Positions 1 to 8,301 of a DNA stretch of 14,573 nucleotides are shown piece after piece; the first letter of the stretch is position 1, and each line of letters begins with the position of its first letter. The translations under genes were made by a program, and so were the position numbers. The notes under the pieces are model-generated. The model was not told the origin of the DNA and ran no database searches. It worked only from the letters and a program-made list of their open reading frames with translations. Source of the stretch: Archangium sp. (GTDB lineage: Bacteria > Myxococcota > Myxococcia > Myxococcales > Myxococcaceae); NCBI GenBank assembly GCA_016793525.1, contig JAEUJT010000032.1, forward strand, positions 1-14,573. Direction: 5' to 3'.

Positions 1-3000
1 TGCGAGGAGCGCCTTGGCGCCGCGGGGCCCGCCAACCGCTGCGGCGTAGCGCTCGTGGAGCTGCATCACGTCGCCCACTCGACCGGCGTGGCGGAGCGCG
101 CGCTGCGCTTTCTCGTACAAGTCGGCGTCGCCCGGGTGCGCAGCCACGAGCACGTCGAGCGCCTCCATGGCGTCTTCGGGGCGCTCTCGCAGCGAGACGG
201 CGCGGCGGAACAGCGCTTCGGCTTCGGCACCCGTGCTGCGGCGCGCGAGGCGAACGGTGGTGCGGTACTGGCCGTCGACGTCGCCGGCGTGGGCGTAGGC
301 CTCGCTCACCAGCGACAGCGCTTGGGCGCCGACTTCTCCCTCGGGCTGCAGCGTGGCGACGGTTTCGAACGCGTCGATGGCATCGCGCCAGGCCTTTGAC
401 TCGAGGGCGGCTTGCCCCAGGCGGAACCACGCGGTGCGCCGTGCATCGCCGGGAAGCGACTCGGTGGCGACCTGCACCAACCGGCGGTCGTAGGGCTGCG
501 AGGCCTTCGGGCCACCAGCCTGGGCCGCCAAGGTACCGCGCGCTTGGAGCGCCTCGAGGTCATCTGACGCGTTCGCCAGCACGTCGTCCCACGCGGAGGC
601 GGCGGCCACGTCGTCGCGCGCACCGGTCAACAACACGGCGCGGCGGCGCCACAGCTCGAGGCTCTCGTCCGGAACGTTTTTCGCCCGGGCGGCGAGCACC
701 TCGGCCTGGCGGCGCGGGTCACCTTCGGCGCGAGCCAACATGGCCTCGAAGGCTTTGACGTCGGCCGGCGCGGCTTCGAAGGCCTGGGCCTCACACACCT
801 GCGCGCGCTCGACGGCCCCGGCCCGGCGGAACGCGTCGGCGGCCAGGAGCCAGGTGGCGGCGGCCTCGGGACCCGTCTGGCGCTCGGCTCGGGGCGAGAG
901 GACCATGGCGAGGCCCTGCGCATCGTCGGCTTCGGTGAGCGCGGCGACGTGGCGCTCGTACGAGGGGTGGAACGGGTTCGCCTCGAGCAGCACGGCGTCG
1001 AAGTCGAAGGCCTCCGCGTGGCGCCCAAGCTCGTGGAGCAGGTCAGCGACGCGGCCGGTGAGCTCGAGGTCGTCGGGGTTCGCCGCGCGCGCAGCGAGGA
1101 GCGCCGCCGCCGCATCGGCCGGGCGGTTGGCGCGGGTCTGGTACAGCGCCGCGGCCTGAAGGAGCAGCTTCGCGCGTTGATCCGGAGCGCTCGTCCGTCC
1201 CGCTGCGGCCTCGTAGTACTCCGCGATGTCGGACACGCGGTTCTGCCGCTCGAGGAGCGCGAGCAGCAGCGCCTCCGCCTCGGCATCACCGGGCACCAAC
1301 GCCAGCGCCTGCGTCAGCGCGGCTTCGGCCTGGTCGGGCGCGAGCAGCGACGCTGAAGCGACGTCACCCGAACCCTCGGCAGGCAAACCGATGTGCAGCC
1401 GCGCCAAGCGCACGAAGCCGGCCGCCTTCTCCGCGGGAGCGTCGAGGCCGATAAACGACTTCTCGAGCCAGTCGATCTCCGCGTCGTGGTCGCCGCGGCG
1501 CTGCGCGAGGCCCATGGCCACCGTGGCCAGCTCGGCGGTGGGCTCCAGTGTCCACGCTTGGGCGAGCGCGGCCTCCGCCCCTTCGAGGTCGAGCTTGCTG
1601 TCGCGGAGCAACTCGGCGCTGTGGCGGAGGTGAACCGCCGCGTCGTGCGTACGGTCGTCGTCGGCGCAGACCTCGGCCATGGTGGCCAAGGTACGGAGCG
1701 CGTCGTCGATGTGGCCCGCACCTTCCGCGAGACCGGCAGCTTCGGCGTACGCCCGCAGCGCGGCGTCGACGTCACCGCTCGTGAGCTGGTGTTGCGCGAT
1801 GTCGAGCAGCTCTCGGCGAAGCTCGGCGCTCCGGCCGCTGTCGCGCAGCAGCTCGATGTGCTCGAGGCGAATGGCCAGCGACGCCGCTTCGCCCTGCGTG
1901 GCGCGCTCGTAGAAGCGGGACGCGAGCTCGACGTCTTTCAGCTCCACGCGGGCGCGCCGGGCGAGCTGAAGCAAGCGCTCCACCGTGCGCGGCGTGCGGG
2001 ACAGCGTCTCGGCGTGTTGGGCGACGAGCTCGAGCGCGGCGCGCAGGTCTCTCGGCTCGAGCATCGCGGCCAGGCGTTCAACCGCGGCGCCGTTGAGCGG
2101 GCGCTCGTTGATGACGCGGCGGAGGGTGGACTCGGCCAACGCGCCGTCGCCGGTCTGCTCCGCCAGGTCAGCGAGCCGCATGAAGGTGGCTTCGGCCTCG
2201 TCGGGCGCGTCGTCGAAGGAGGCGTGTGCGGCCAGCGCGCGTTGCAGCGGGAGCGCCTCGCGAATCGCGCCGCGGAGGTAGAGCGCCTCAGCCAGCCGCT
2301 GCAGCTCGGGGCCCTGAGCGGGGATCAGCTCGTGGGCCAGCCGCATCAAGCGCAGCTCGAGCTCGGCCTCCCCTGCCTTCCTCGCCAGGCTCGCGCCGTG
2401 TCGCAGCGTCGACGCCGCCTCGGTCGGTTGCAGGTGGCTCGCAGTGGCCTCGAGGAGCGCGATGGCCTCGTTTGCATCGCCGCGCGCTTCGAGCACGTCG
2501 GCCAGCTGGCGCCGAGCGACGGTGTCTGTTTCGTCGAGCGCGATGACCCGGCGCAGCGCCGCCTCGGCGGGGCCCGGTTGCGAGAGGCGCTCGAGGTAGA
2601 GCGACGCCAATTCGCGGTACAGCGCGGGAGCCGAGGCGCGAGGGGCGTGCGCCGCTTCGGTGGCCAACACCTCGGCCAGCCCTTCCCAATCAGACGACGC
2701 GCGCAGCGTGCGCTTGAGGCCATCGACGGCGACGCGGTTGCTCGGCGCCAGCTGCACCGCGGCTTCGAACGACGTGACGGCTTCATCGACCGCGCCGCGC
2801 GCCTCGAGCAATTCGGCGTGCTCGAGCAGGGCCTCGACCCGCTTCGCCGGAGCGCCCTGCCTCGACGCCTCGAGCAGCGCGGCTTCCGCACGGGCACCAG
2901 CACCCATTCCACGCGCGGTGTGGGCCAGGCCGAGCCACGCGTCGAAGTGCTGAGACGGAGAGAGCGGCAGTTTCACCAATAGCTCGGCGGCTTGCAGCGC

Positions 3001-6000
3001 GTGCGCACCGTCTCCGGCGTGGGTGCGCGCGGAGAGAATGGTGAAGAGCCGCTCGACGGCATCGCCCAGCACGGCTGGCTCACGGCCCGCGCGCTCGATG
3101 ATTTTGGACCAGGTGCCCAGCTCGCCCACGTCGTCGTGCGCCTGGCGGGAGAGCTCGGCCAACGCGCGCAGCAACGGCAGCGGGTGCGTCGACACCTGCG
3201 CGGCGTCGAGGAGATCGGCGCGGGCGGCGGGGAGGTCCCCGCGTTGGCGGCGCAGCTCTGCACGGCGGGCCAGCAGCTCGGCCTTCGCTTCGCCGGTCGC
3301 CGAGGCCACCACGCGGGAGAGCAGCTCGAGGCGCTCGTCGGCGAAGGCCATGTCGTTGGGCAGCAACCCCAACAGCTTGCTCGCGGCCCACTCGTCGGCC
3401 GGCTGCTCGGCGAGAATGCTTCGCAGCGCGTCCATCGCGGCTTCGAGGCGGCCGAGCGTGAGCGCACCTTCGGCGAACTCACGTCGAGCCTGCGCACGCG
3501 CGTCGCCGGTAAGGCGAGGCCACAATTCTCCGAGGAGATCGATGAGCGGCTCGAGCGCCCCTGCGCGGCGGTGCAGGCCCACCAGCTCGAGCTGCGCGTC
3601 GACGTCGTCGGGGTGGAGCGCGGTGAACTTCGCGTACATCCGCCGGGCGACTTCGTATTGCCCCGACTTCATCGCTGCCCGAGCTGCACGGCGCGTCAGG
3701 CCGGTCGCGTCGGCCGTCACCGCCACCGCGTCGGCGTCGGTTGGGTCGGCCGCGAGCGCAACTTCGAAATCGGCCAGCGCTTCCCGAGGATTGCTGGTCT
3801 CGATCAGTTCGGCGCGGCGCAACCGAGCGGGCACGAAGGCGCCGTCGGCTTCCAACGCCTGCTGGAGGAATGACGCTTCGCGCGACGTGTCTCGGGTGAG
3901 CGAGGCGGCTTTGTAGAAGAAGCGCGCGGCGACGCGGGGCTCCGCGGCCAGCGTGGCGCGGCGGGCGAAGAGGCGAGCGGCCTCGGCGGGCTCTCCACGC
4001 TCGAGCTCGATGCCGGCCATGGCTTCGACCACCTCTGCGGCGCGCGGGCCGGTGGGCGCTGCATCCATCGCGGCGGAGAGGCGGAGCATCGCGCCCGAGC
4101 GATCGCCCGACGCCAGCAGCGCCTGCGCGCTCTTCCAGAAGAGCTCGGCGGCGTCGTGCGTACGGCCCGCCTGCGTGAGCGCTTGTGCGCGCGCGGCCCA
4201 GAAATCGGTGAGCGCCTGGGTCTGGTGCGCCTCGACGTAGAGCGCCTCGAGCCGCTGGGCGAGCTCGTCGTCGAGCCGGCGGAGCGGGAACGCGGCCGCG
4301 TAGTGCTCGCGGGCCATGTCCAGGTCGCCCATCAACTCGCAGGCGCGGCCCAAACGCGCGCGGACTTCGGCCAGCTTCTCCGGAGACGTGTGCTTCGGCA
4401 GCAGCGCGAGCGCGTCTTCGAGGGCGCGGCGGGCGTTGCTGGCGCGCTCGAGACGCAGCGAGAGGTTCGCGAGCTCCAGCAAGCCGGTGGCGTCGGGGAA
4501 GAAGCGAACCGACTTCTCCAACGCGACCAGCGCGTCACCGGCGCGACCGAGGCGGGTCTCCAGCACCTGCGCCAACTCACGCAGCGCGGCGGAGGCCAAC
4601 CGCTTGTCGCCGTGCGTCTCCGCGGCGCGAGCGCGTTGCTCCAGCGCCCACGCCAGGCCCGGCATGTCGGCGCGGCGGCGTTCCAGCGCGGTGAGCTCAC
4701 CCAACACGGGGAGATCATCGGGCTCGAAGCGGAGCACTTCGCGGTACGCGTGTACGGCGAGGTCGACGTCGAAGGCCAGGTCTCGGGCAGCCACGGCCAG
4801 TCGCCGCGCGTAGCGGACCTTGTCGCGAACATCTTCTGACAGCTCGGCCAACGCCCGGAGGCACCGGCTCAACTGCGCTCCGTCGCGCTTCGCTTCGGCC
4901 AGCGCGAGCATGCCTTCGAGCGCTTGGCGGTTCTTCGGGTCCGCCTCGAGGGCCAACGTCAGCAGCCGCTCGGCCTTGTCGGGCTGCGAGAGACGCGCGC
5001 GGTACAGCTCTCCGGCCTCGGCCCACAGCGCGGCGCGGCGGGCCGGTTCGTCGATGACCGCGGCCGATTTTTCACAGGCGTCGGCGAGCTCGGCCACCTT
5101 CCCCGCGGCGCGGAAGTACGGCAGCAATTCGTCGAGGGCCGCTTGGTCGGTCGGCACCAGCGAGAGGGCGGCTTCGAGGTGCTCACGCGCGCGAGCGGGC
5201 TCGCCCAGCTTCGACTTGAGCAACCGCGCCAACGCGTGGTGCGCTTGGTGCGCGGCCTGGCGAATGGACTCGCTCGGAGCGGGGCCAGCGAGCTCCACGG
5301 CCTGTTGGTAGCCGGTGAGCGCTTCTTGCACTTTGCCGAGCGACTCCGCGACACGAGCGGCGGCGACCAGCGGCTCCGGAGCCCCCGGCAACATCGACGC
5401 GGCCTCTCGGTACCGGAGGAGCGCATTTTCAGGCTGGTTGAGGCCCTGCTCCCACACCTGGCCAGCGACGAGGTTCGCGCGGCCGACGCGATCGACCTCG
5501 TGCCGCACCATGGCCACTTCGCGCAGGCGATCGAGCGCCTTGATGGCCCGCAGGTGTTCGCCCGAGCGGAAGCACAGTTCGCCGAGCTGGAGCAGCGCTT
5601 CTGGATGATCCGGAGCCAGCCGCAGTGCCGCTTCGCAGTGGAGCCGAGCGCCCGCGACGTCGTCGTCGGTGATGACGAAGAGCCGCGCCAGGTGCACGTG
5701 CGCTTCGGCGGCTTCGGCTGGGTCTCTCGAGAGCGCGGCCAGTCGACGGTACGCGCGAATGGCTCCGGCTCGGTCTTTCGCTTGGTCTGACGCGCGGGCC
5801 AACGCCTTCAGCGACGGCAAGTGATCAGGCTTGAGACCGAGGAGCTCGTGGAGCGCCTTCACCGCCAGCTGCGGCGCGTGGTCTCTCGACGAGCGGGCGG
5901 CGGCTTCGGCGGCGAAAAACGCTCCGGCGGTTTCGTTGTTCTTCCGCGCGAGGTTGCACAGCGCCAGGTAGCGCTCCGACGCGCGCGCGAATTCACCGCG

Positions 6001-6975
6001 ACGTTCACGCACCACCGCTTCGGCCCACATCGCCGTCGCGCTCCGCTCCCGACGCCGCGCGAGCGATGCTGCGATGTCCAACGCCAGTTCGTGCGCTTGC
6101 GGGTCGGCCACCAGCAACGTCAGCAGCCGCTCCACCGCGAAAGGGTGCGCCTCGGTCGCGTCGCCCAAGCGGAGGTACGCCTCGCGCGCCTCCGCCAACG
6201 AGCCCTGGGCCAGCAGCTCTTCGGCGTCGGCGAAGGCCCGGCTGCCCTCGAGCGCCAGCAGCAGCTCTTCGTCGGGCGTGGCGGGCGGAGGCAACCCACC
6301 CGCGGAGAACCGCAGCTGCAGCCCCTTCGACGAAATGGTCGCCTCGGCGAGCCGCGCCTGGTCGAGCGACGGCATTTTGTACCCGCGCGCCACCGCCGCC
6401 TGCTCCACGATGGCCGGGAGGAGCCGGGTGGTGAACCCGTTCGCTCCGCGTCGCTCGACCTCGGGCAGCACCTGCGCGCGCTGAATGGCCTCGGTCAGCA
6501 GCGCTCCGACGCGAGACGCCGGCGTGGCGCTGAACGCGTAGAGCCGCACATCGAAGAGGTAGATGGCGAGGCGCTCACCGTCTCCGTCGAAGGCCACCTT
6601 AAACGTCACCGGCACGCGCTCGGCCAAGCGGAGCCGCGCCTGCACCTCGAGCGCTCCGGGGCGGAAGTGCAGCTTCACGTCGTCGAGCTCGGTGAGCGAA
6701 CCGGCCACCTGCTGCACCCGGCGCTGAATCACCTCGGCGTCGATGGACAGCTCGAGGAACCCGAAGTCGAGCTTCTTCTTCTGGTACTTCGCCGCGCCGC
6801 CCGACACGTTCATCGGGAACGTCACGTCGGGAATGTGCAGCGCGAAGTCGCGCACCACCACACCCGGCGCCAGGGTGAGCTCGGGGAAGCCGACGTACGC
6901 CCGGCGATCGAGCAATCGAAGCTCGGGGCCAGGCACGCGTGCCGGCGCTTCTGGGCTGGTTTCCTTCTCGGCCAT
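1..6975 (-). CDS. Giant TPR-repeat protein, 3' end beyond window
   Basis: The minus frame starting at ATG 6975 stays open to position 1, giving 2325 residues with no stop, so the C-terminus lies outside the window. An in-frame TAG at 7002-7000 with no start codon between it and the ATG fixes the start. No signal peptide or membrane helix is visible, so a cytoplasmic location is likely. Residues 1 to about 230 form a non-TPR region: a Glu/Pro-rich head, then probable beta strands (e.g. KLHFRPGALEVQARLRL). From about residue 235 onward the protein is helical TPR-like repeats, e.g. ALEADPKNRQALEGMLAL near residue 675, many with the ALxxxPxxxxAL pattern. Such arrays are protein-protein scaffolds. 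Giant TPR proteins occur in myxobacteria, for example the gliding-machinery protein GltI/AgmK, but no glt neighbour is visible, so I do not assign that name. A recognisable Shine-Dalgarno is absent. Confidence 0.9.
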   Translation of the reverse strand, partial: MAEKETSPEAPARVPGPELRLLDRRAYVGFPELTLAPGVVVRDFALHIPDVTFPMNVSGGAAKYQKKKLDFGFLELSIDAEVIQRRVQQVAGSLTELDDVKLHFRPGALEVQARLRLAERVPVTFKVAFDGDGERLAIYLFDVRLYAFSATPASRVGALLTEAIQRAQVLPEVERRGANGFTTRLLPAIVEQAAVARGYKMPSLDQARLAEATISSKGLQLRFSAGGLPPPATPDEELLLALEGSRAFADAEELLAQGSLAEAREAYLRLGDATEAHPFAVERLLTLLVADPQAHELALDIAASLARRRERSATAMWAEAVVRERRGEFARASERYLALCNLARKNNETAGAFFAAEAAARSSRDHAPQLAVKALHELLGLKPDHLPSLKALARASDQAKDRAGAIRAYRRLAALSRDPAEAAEAHVHLARLFVITDDDVAGARLHCEAALRLAPDHPEALLQLGELCFRSGEHLRAIKALDRLREVAMVRHEVDRVGRANLVAGQVWEQGLNQPENALLRYREAASMLPGAPEPLVAAARVAESLGKVQEALTGYQQAVELAGPAPSESIRQAAHQAHHALARLLKSKLGEPARAREHLEAALSLVPTDQAALDELLPYFRAAGKVAELADACEKSAAVIDEPARRAALWAEAGELYRARLSQPDKAERLLTLALEADPKNRQALEGMLALAEAKRDGAQLSRCLRALAELSEDVRDKVRYARRLAVAARDLAFDVDLAVHAYREVLRFEPDDLPVLGELTALERRRADMPGLAWALEQRARAAETHGDKRLASAALRELAQVLETRLGRAGDALVALEKSVRFFPDATGLLELANLSLRLERASNARRALEDALALLPKHTSPEKLAEVRARLGRACELMGDLDMAREHYAAAFPLRRLDDELAQRLEALYVEAHQTQALTDFWAARAQALTQAGRTHDAAELFWKSAQALLASGDRSGAMLRLSAAMDAAPTGPRAAEVVEAMAGIELERGEPAEAARLFARRATLAAEPRVAARFFYKAASLTRDTSREASFLQQALEADGAFVPARLRRAELIETSNPREALADFEVALAADPTDADAVAVTADATGLTRRAARAAMKSGQYEVARRMYAKFTALHPDDVDAQLELVGLHRRAGALEPLIDLLGELWPRLTGDARAQARREFAEGALTLGRLEAAMDALRSILAEQPADEWAASKLLGLLPNDMAFADERLELLSRVVASATGEAKAELLARRAELRRQRGDLPAARADLLDAAQVSTHPLPLLRALAELSRQAHDDVGELGTWSKIIERAGREPAVLGDAVERLFTILSARTHAGDGAHALQAAELLVKLPLSPSQHFDAWLGLAHTARGMGAGARAEAALLEASRQGAPAKRVEALLEHAELLEARGAVDEAVTSFEAAVQLAPSNRVAVDGLKRTLRASSDWEGLAEVLATEAAHAPRASAPALYRELASLYLERLSQPGPAEAALRRVIALDETDTVARRQLADVLEARGDANEAIALLEATASHLQPTEAASTLRHGASLARKAGEAELELRLMRLAHELIPAQGPELQRLAEALYLRGAIREALPLQRALAAHASFDDAPDEAEATFMRLADLAEQTGDGALAESTLRRVINERPLNGAAVERLAAMLEPRDLRAALELVAQHAETLSRTPRTVERLLQLARRARVELKDVELASRFYERATQGEAASLAIRLEHIELLRDSGRSAELRRELLDIAQHQLTSGDVDAALRAYAEAAGLAEGAGHIDDALRTLATMAEVCADDDRTHDAAVHLRHSAELLRDSKLDLEGAEAALAQAWTLEPTAELATVAMGLAQRRGDHDAEIDWLEKSFIGLDAPAEKAAGFVRLARLHIGLPAEGSGDVASASLLAPDQAEAALTQALALVPGDAEAEALLLALLERQNRVSDIAEYYEAAAGRTSAPDQRAKLLLQAAALYQTRANRPADAAAALLAARAANPDDLELTGRVADLLHELGRHAEAFDFDAVLLEANPFHPSYERHVAALTEADDAQGLAMVLSPRAERQTGPEAAATWLLAADAFRRAGAVERAQVCEAQAFEAAPADVKAFEAMLARAEGDPRRQAEVLAARAKNVPDESLELWRRRAVLLTGARDDVAAASAWDDVLANASDDLEALQARGTLAAQAGGPKASQPYDRRLVQVATESLPGDARRTAWFRLGQAALESKAWRDAIDAFETVATLQPEGEVGAQALSLVSEAYAHAGDVDGQYRTTVRLARRSTGAEAEALFRRAVSLRERPEDAMEALDVLVAAHPGDADLYEKAQRALRHAGRVGDVMQLHERYAAAVGGPRGAKALLA

Positions 6976-7076
6976 GGGCGGGGTGACGACCGCGCGACGC
7001 TACCACCCTGTACCAACTGGCGAAATTTCTCTCACTCGGTCGTCCGAGGTGGCACCGAACATGCTGCCACCCGAGC
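6976..7076. promoter_or_regulatory. Divergent intergenic region between TPR gene and sodC
   Basis: These 101 bp separate two divergently transcribed genes and must hold both 5' regions. They contain the most AT-rich patch of the neighbourhood, including the perfect palindrome GAAATTTC at 7022-7029, and a 7-bp inverted repeat next to the sodC start. I could not pick convincing -35/-10 boxes for either direction. Confidence 0.45.
7048..7071. promoter_or_regulatory. Inverted repeat just upstream of sodC (possible operator or RNA hairpin)
   Basis: GGTGGCA at 7048-7054 and TGCCACC at 7065-7071 are perfect reverse complements separated by 10 bp. The right arm ends 5 nt before the sodC ATG, so the element covers the ribosome-binding region. 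It could be a dimeric repressor site or an mRNA hairpin that limits translation. Arms of seven bases can arise by chance in GC-rich DNA. Confidence 0.35.
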
Positions 7077-7598
7077 ATGAACCTCCGAATTGGAACCCTG
7101 ATGCTCGCGGTCAGCGCCTGTGCCCACACCTCGGAGGGCGGCTCCGGGCCGAGCGCGAAGCTGACCTTGTCACCCAAGAGCGGCAGCACCACGTCGGGCG
7201 AAGCCGAGTTTACCCGCGTCGGCAACGAGGTGCGGCTGGTGCTCACCGTGCGCGGAGCCACCCCGGGCCTCCACGCGGTGCACCTGCACGAGAAGCCCGA
7301 CTGCAGCGCCGACGACGCGTCCTCCGCGGGAGACCACTGGAACCCCGCCGCCAGCCAGCACGGCGAATTGGGCCACCCGCCGTACCATCTCGGTGACATC
7401 GGCAACCTCCAGGTCACGCCGGAGGGCACCGGGACGCTGTCGCTCTCCACCTCCCTGTGGACCATCGGCGACGGCGCGCGAACCGACGTGCTCGACCGCT
7501 CCCTTGTCGTGCACGCCTCGAGCGATGACCTCACCTCGGCCCCCGCGGGCAACTCCGGCGGGCGCATCGCCTGTGGCGTCATCGCCAAGACGAGGTAG
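7077..7598 (+). CDS. sodC: Cu/Zn superoxide dismutase, lipoprotein
   Basis: This 173-residue protein should dismutate superoxide to hydrogen peroxide and oxygen in the periplasm or at the outer envelope. A short hydrophobic signal ends in lipobox VSAC, with C15 as the lipidated cysteine. All expected metal ligands can be placed by family pattern: His69 and His71 (HLHEKPDC), bridging His87 (GDHWNP), His95 (SQHG), His104 and Asp107 (YHLGD), and His146 (VVHAS). Cys76 and Cys166 should form the conserved disulfide, and Arg163 in GGRIACGVI matches the active-site arginine. Length is normal for bacterial SodC, and the ATG was chosen because it leaves a compact lipoprotein signal. One small oddity is GDH where GGH is usual. 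It is transcribed divergently from the TPR gene, 79 bp upstream of a stress-protein gene. Confidence 0.95.
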   Translation: MNLRIGTLMLAVSACAHTSEGGSGPSAKLTLSPKSGSTTSGEAEFTRVGNEVRLVLTVRGATPGLHAVHLHEKPDCSADDASSAGDHWNPAASQHGELGHPPYHLGDIGNLQVTPEGTGTLSLSTSLWTIGDGARTDVLDRSLVVHASSDDLTSAPAGNSGGRIACGVIAKTR

Positions 7599-7610
7599 CT
7601 GGTGTGGCAG

Positions 7611-7631
7611 TTCGGCGCCTCAGGGCGCGAA
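7611..7631 (+). terminator. Hairpin downstream of sodC, possible terminator without U-tract
   Basis: Twelve bases after the sodC stop, TTC + GCGCC pairs with GGCGC + GAA around a TCAG loop, with G7614 bulged, giving eight base pairs. No T-run follows, so a classical intrinsic terminator is not supported. It may still mark the 3' end of the sodC transcript or slow polymerase. Confidence 0.3.
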
Positions 7632-7677
7632 ACCTCGGCGCAGTGCGTTGGCGTGGCTCTTGAAGTCTTGATCAGCC

Positions 7678-8247
7678 ATGAACAACCAAACGCAGACCCC
7701 TGAGACCGAAGCGAACCCCACCCACGGCGACATTCTGGCCAACGACAGCGAGCGCACGAACCTCCGCGACCTGCTCAAGACGTTTTCGTTCATGATGGTC
7801 GCCACCTACGACCGCAAGGGCAAACACCCGCGCCTCAACGTGCGCCCGATGTACGTGGCCAAGGTCGAAGACGACTGCTCGGTGGTGTTCGTCACCGCCC
7901 TGCCCTCGGAGAAGGTGGGCGAGGCGGCGCACCAGGAAGAAGGCAACCTCGTCGCCCAGTCGGTGATGCGCCAGGTGAACATGTACGGGCACTTCGAGAT
8001 CTCCACCGACCGCGAGCGGCTGGCGAAGGTCTGGTCGGTGCCGATGAACGTCTGGTTCCCCAAGGGCAAAGACGACCCGAACGCGTGCCTGATGATCTTC
8101 CACCCGCGCGACGCCGAGCTGTGGGACGCGTCGGGCCTCAAGGGGCTGCGCTTCGTGCTCGCGTCGGCCAAAGCGATTCTGACCAAGACGCCGCCGCCGG
8201 AGACCTCGGTCGACCAGCACGCCACGCTCAAGCTGCAGCGCGCGTAA
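7678..8247 (+). CDS. General-stress PNPOx-like flavin-binding protein (GSP26-like)
   Basis: This 189-residue protein resembles the pyridoxamine 5'-phosphate oxidase-like split-barrel family, in the branch of general stress protein 26. Such proteins bind FMN or FAD as cytoplasmic dimers; the physiological substrate is generally unknown. Visible family marks are the first barrel strands with FSFMMVATYDRKGKHPRLNVRPM (RPM at residues 56-58), the phosphate-loop-like PSEKV at 76-80, the HFEIS strand near 105-109, and the C-terminal WFPKGKDDPNACLM block at 126-139 followed by AELWD at 146-150. There is no signal peptide; the first ~25 residues look disordered. The start follows sodC by 79 bp on the same strand, which fits a shared oxidative-stress role, although a hairpin lies between them. 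True PNPOx activity is unlikely at this length and pattern. Confidence 0.85.
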   Translation: MNNQTQTPETEANPTHGDILANDSERTNLRDLLKTFSFMMVATYDRKGKHPRLNVRPMYVAKVEDDCSVVFVTALPSEKVGEAAHQEEGNLVAQSVMRQVNMYGHFEISTDRERLAKVWSVPMNVWFPKGKDDPNACLMIFHPRDAELWDASGLKGLRFVLASAKAILTKTPPPETSVDQHATLKLQRA

Positions 8248-8264
8248 CGAAGGCGGGCACAAAC

Positions 8265-8281
8265 TTGCCCTGTCTGGGCAA
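8265..8281 (+). promoter_or_regulatory. Short hairpin upstream of first paralogue
   Basis: TTGCCC (8265-8270) and GGGCAA (8276-8281) form a perfect 6-bp stem around the loop TGTCT. It lies 17 bp after the stress-protein stop and 20 bp before ATG 8302. No T-run follows, so it could be a weak terminator, a 5'-leader structure or an operator. The second paralogue has no equivalent hairpin. Confidence 0.25.
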
Positions 8282-8294
8282 AGGCCGTGGAATG
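8279..8294 (+). promoter_or_regulatory. Leader motif / ribosome-binding region of first paralogue
   Basis: CAAAGGCCGTGGAATG here matches CAAACACCGTGGAATG at 10190-10205 in 14 of 16 positions, each ending 7-8 nt before the ATG of a paralogue. In the second gene the GTG inside the motif is out of frame with the coding sequence. The motif is therefore non-coding, and GTG 8287 is unlikely to be the true start of the first gene. The GTGGAA core may serve as the ribosome-binding site. Confidence 0.5.
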
Positions 8295-8301
8295 CGCGGC
8301 G

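Noticed and set aside
1393..2982. Long plus-strand open frame (529 codons) and similar frames at 2992-3873, 4924-5790 and 5821-7080
   Set aside because: They lie antisense to the continuous TPR frame. They have Arg/Gly/Gln-rich low-complexity translations and no domain signal; GC bias keeps antisense frames open.
8287..8301. GTG 8287 as the start of the first adaptor
   Set aside because: The GTG belongs to a leader motif that is conserved but out of frame upstream of the second paralogue, so ATG 8302 is better.
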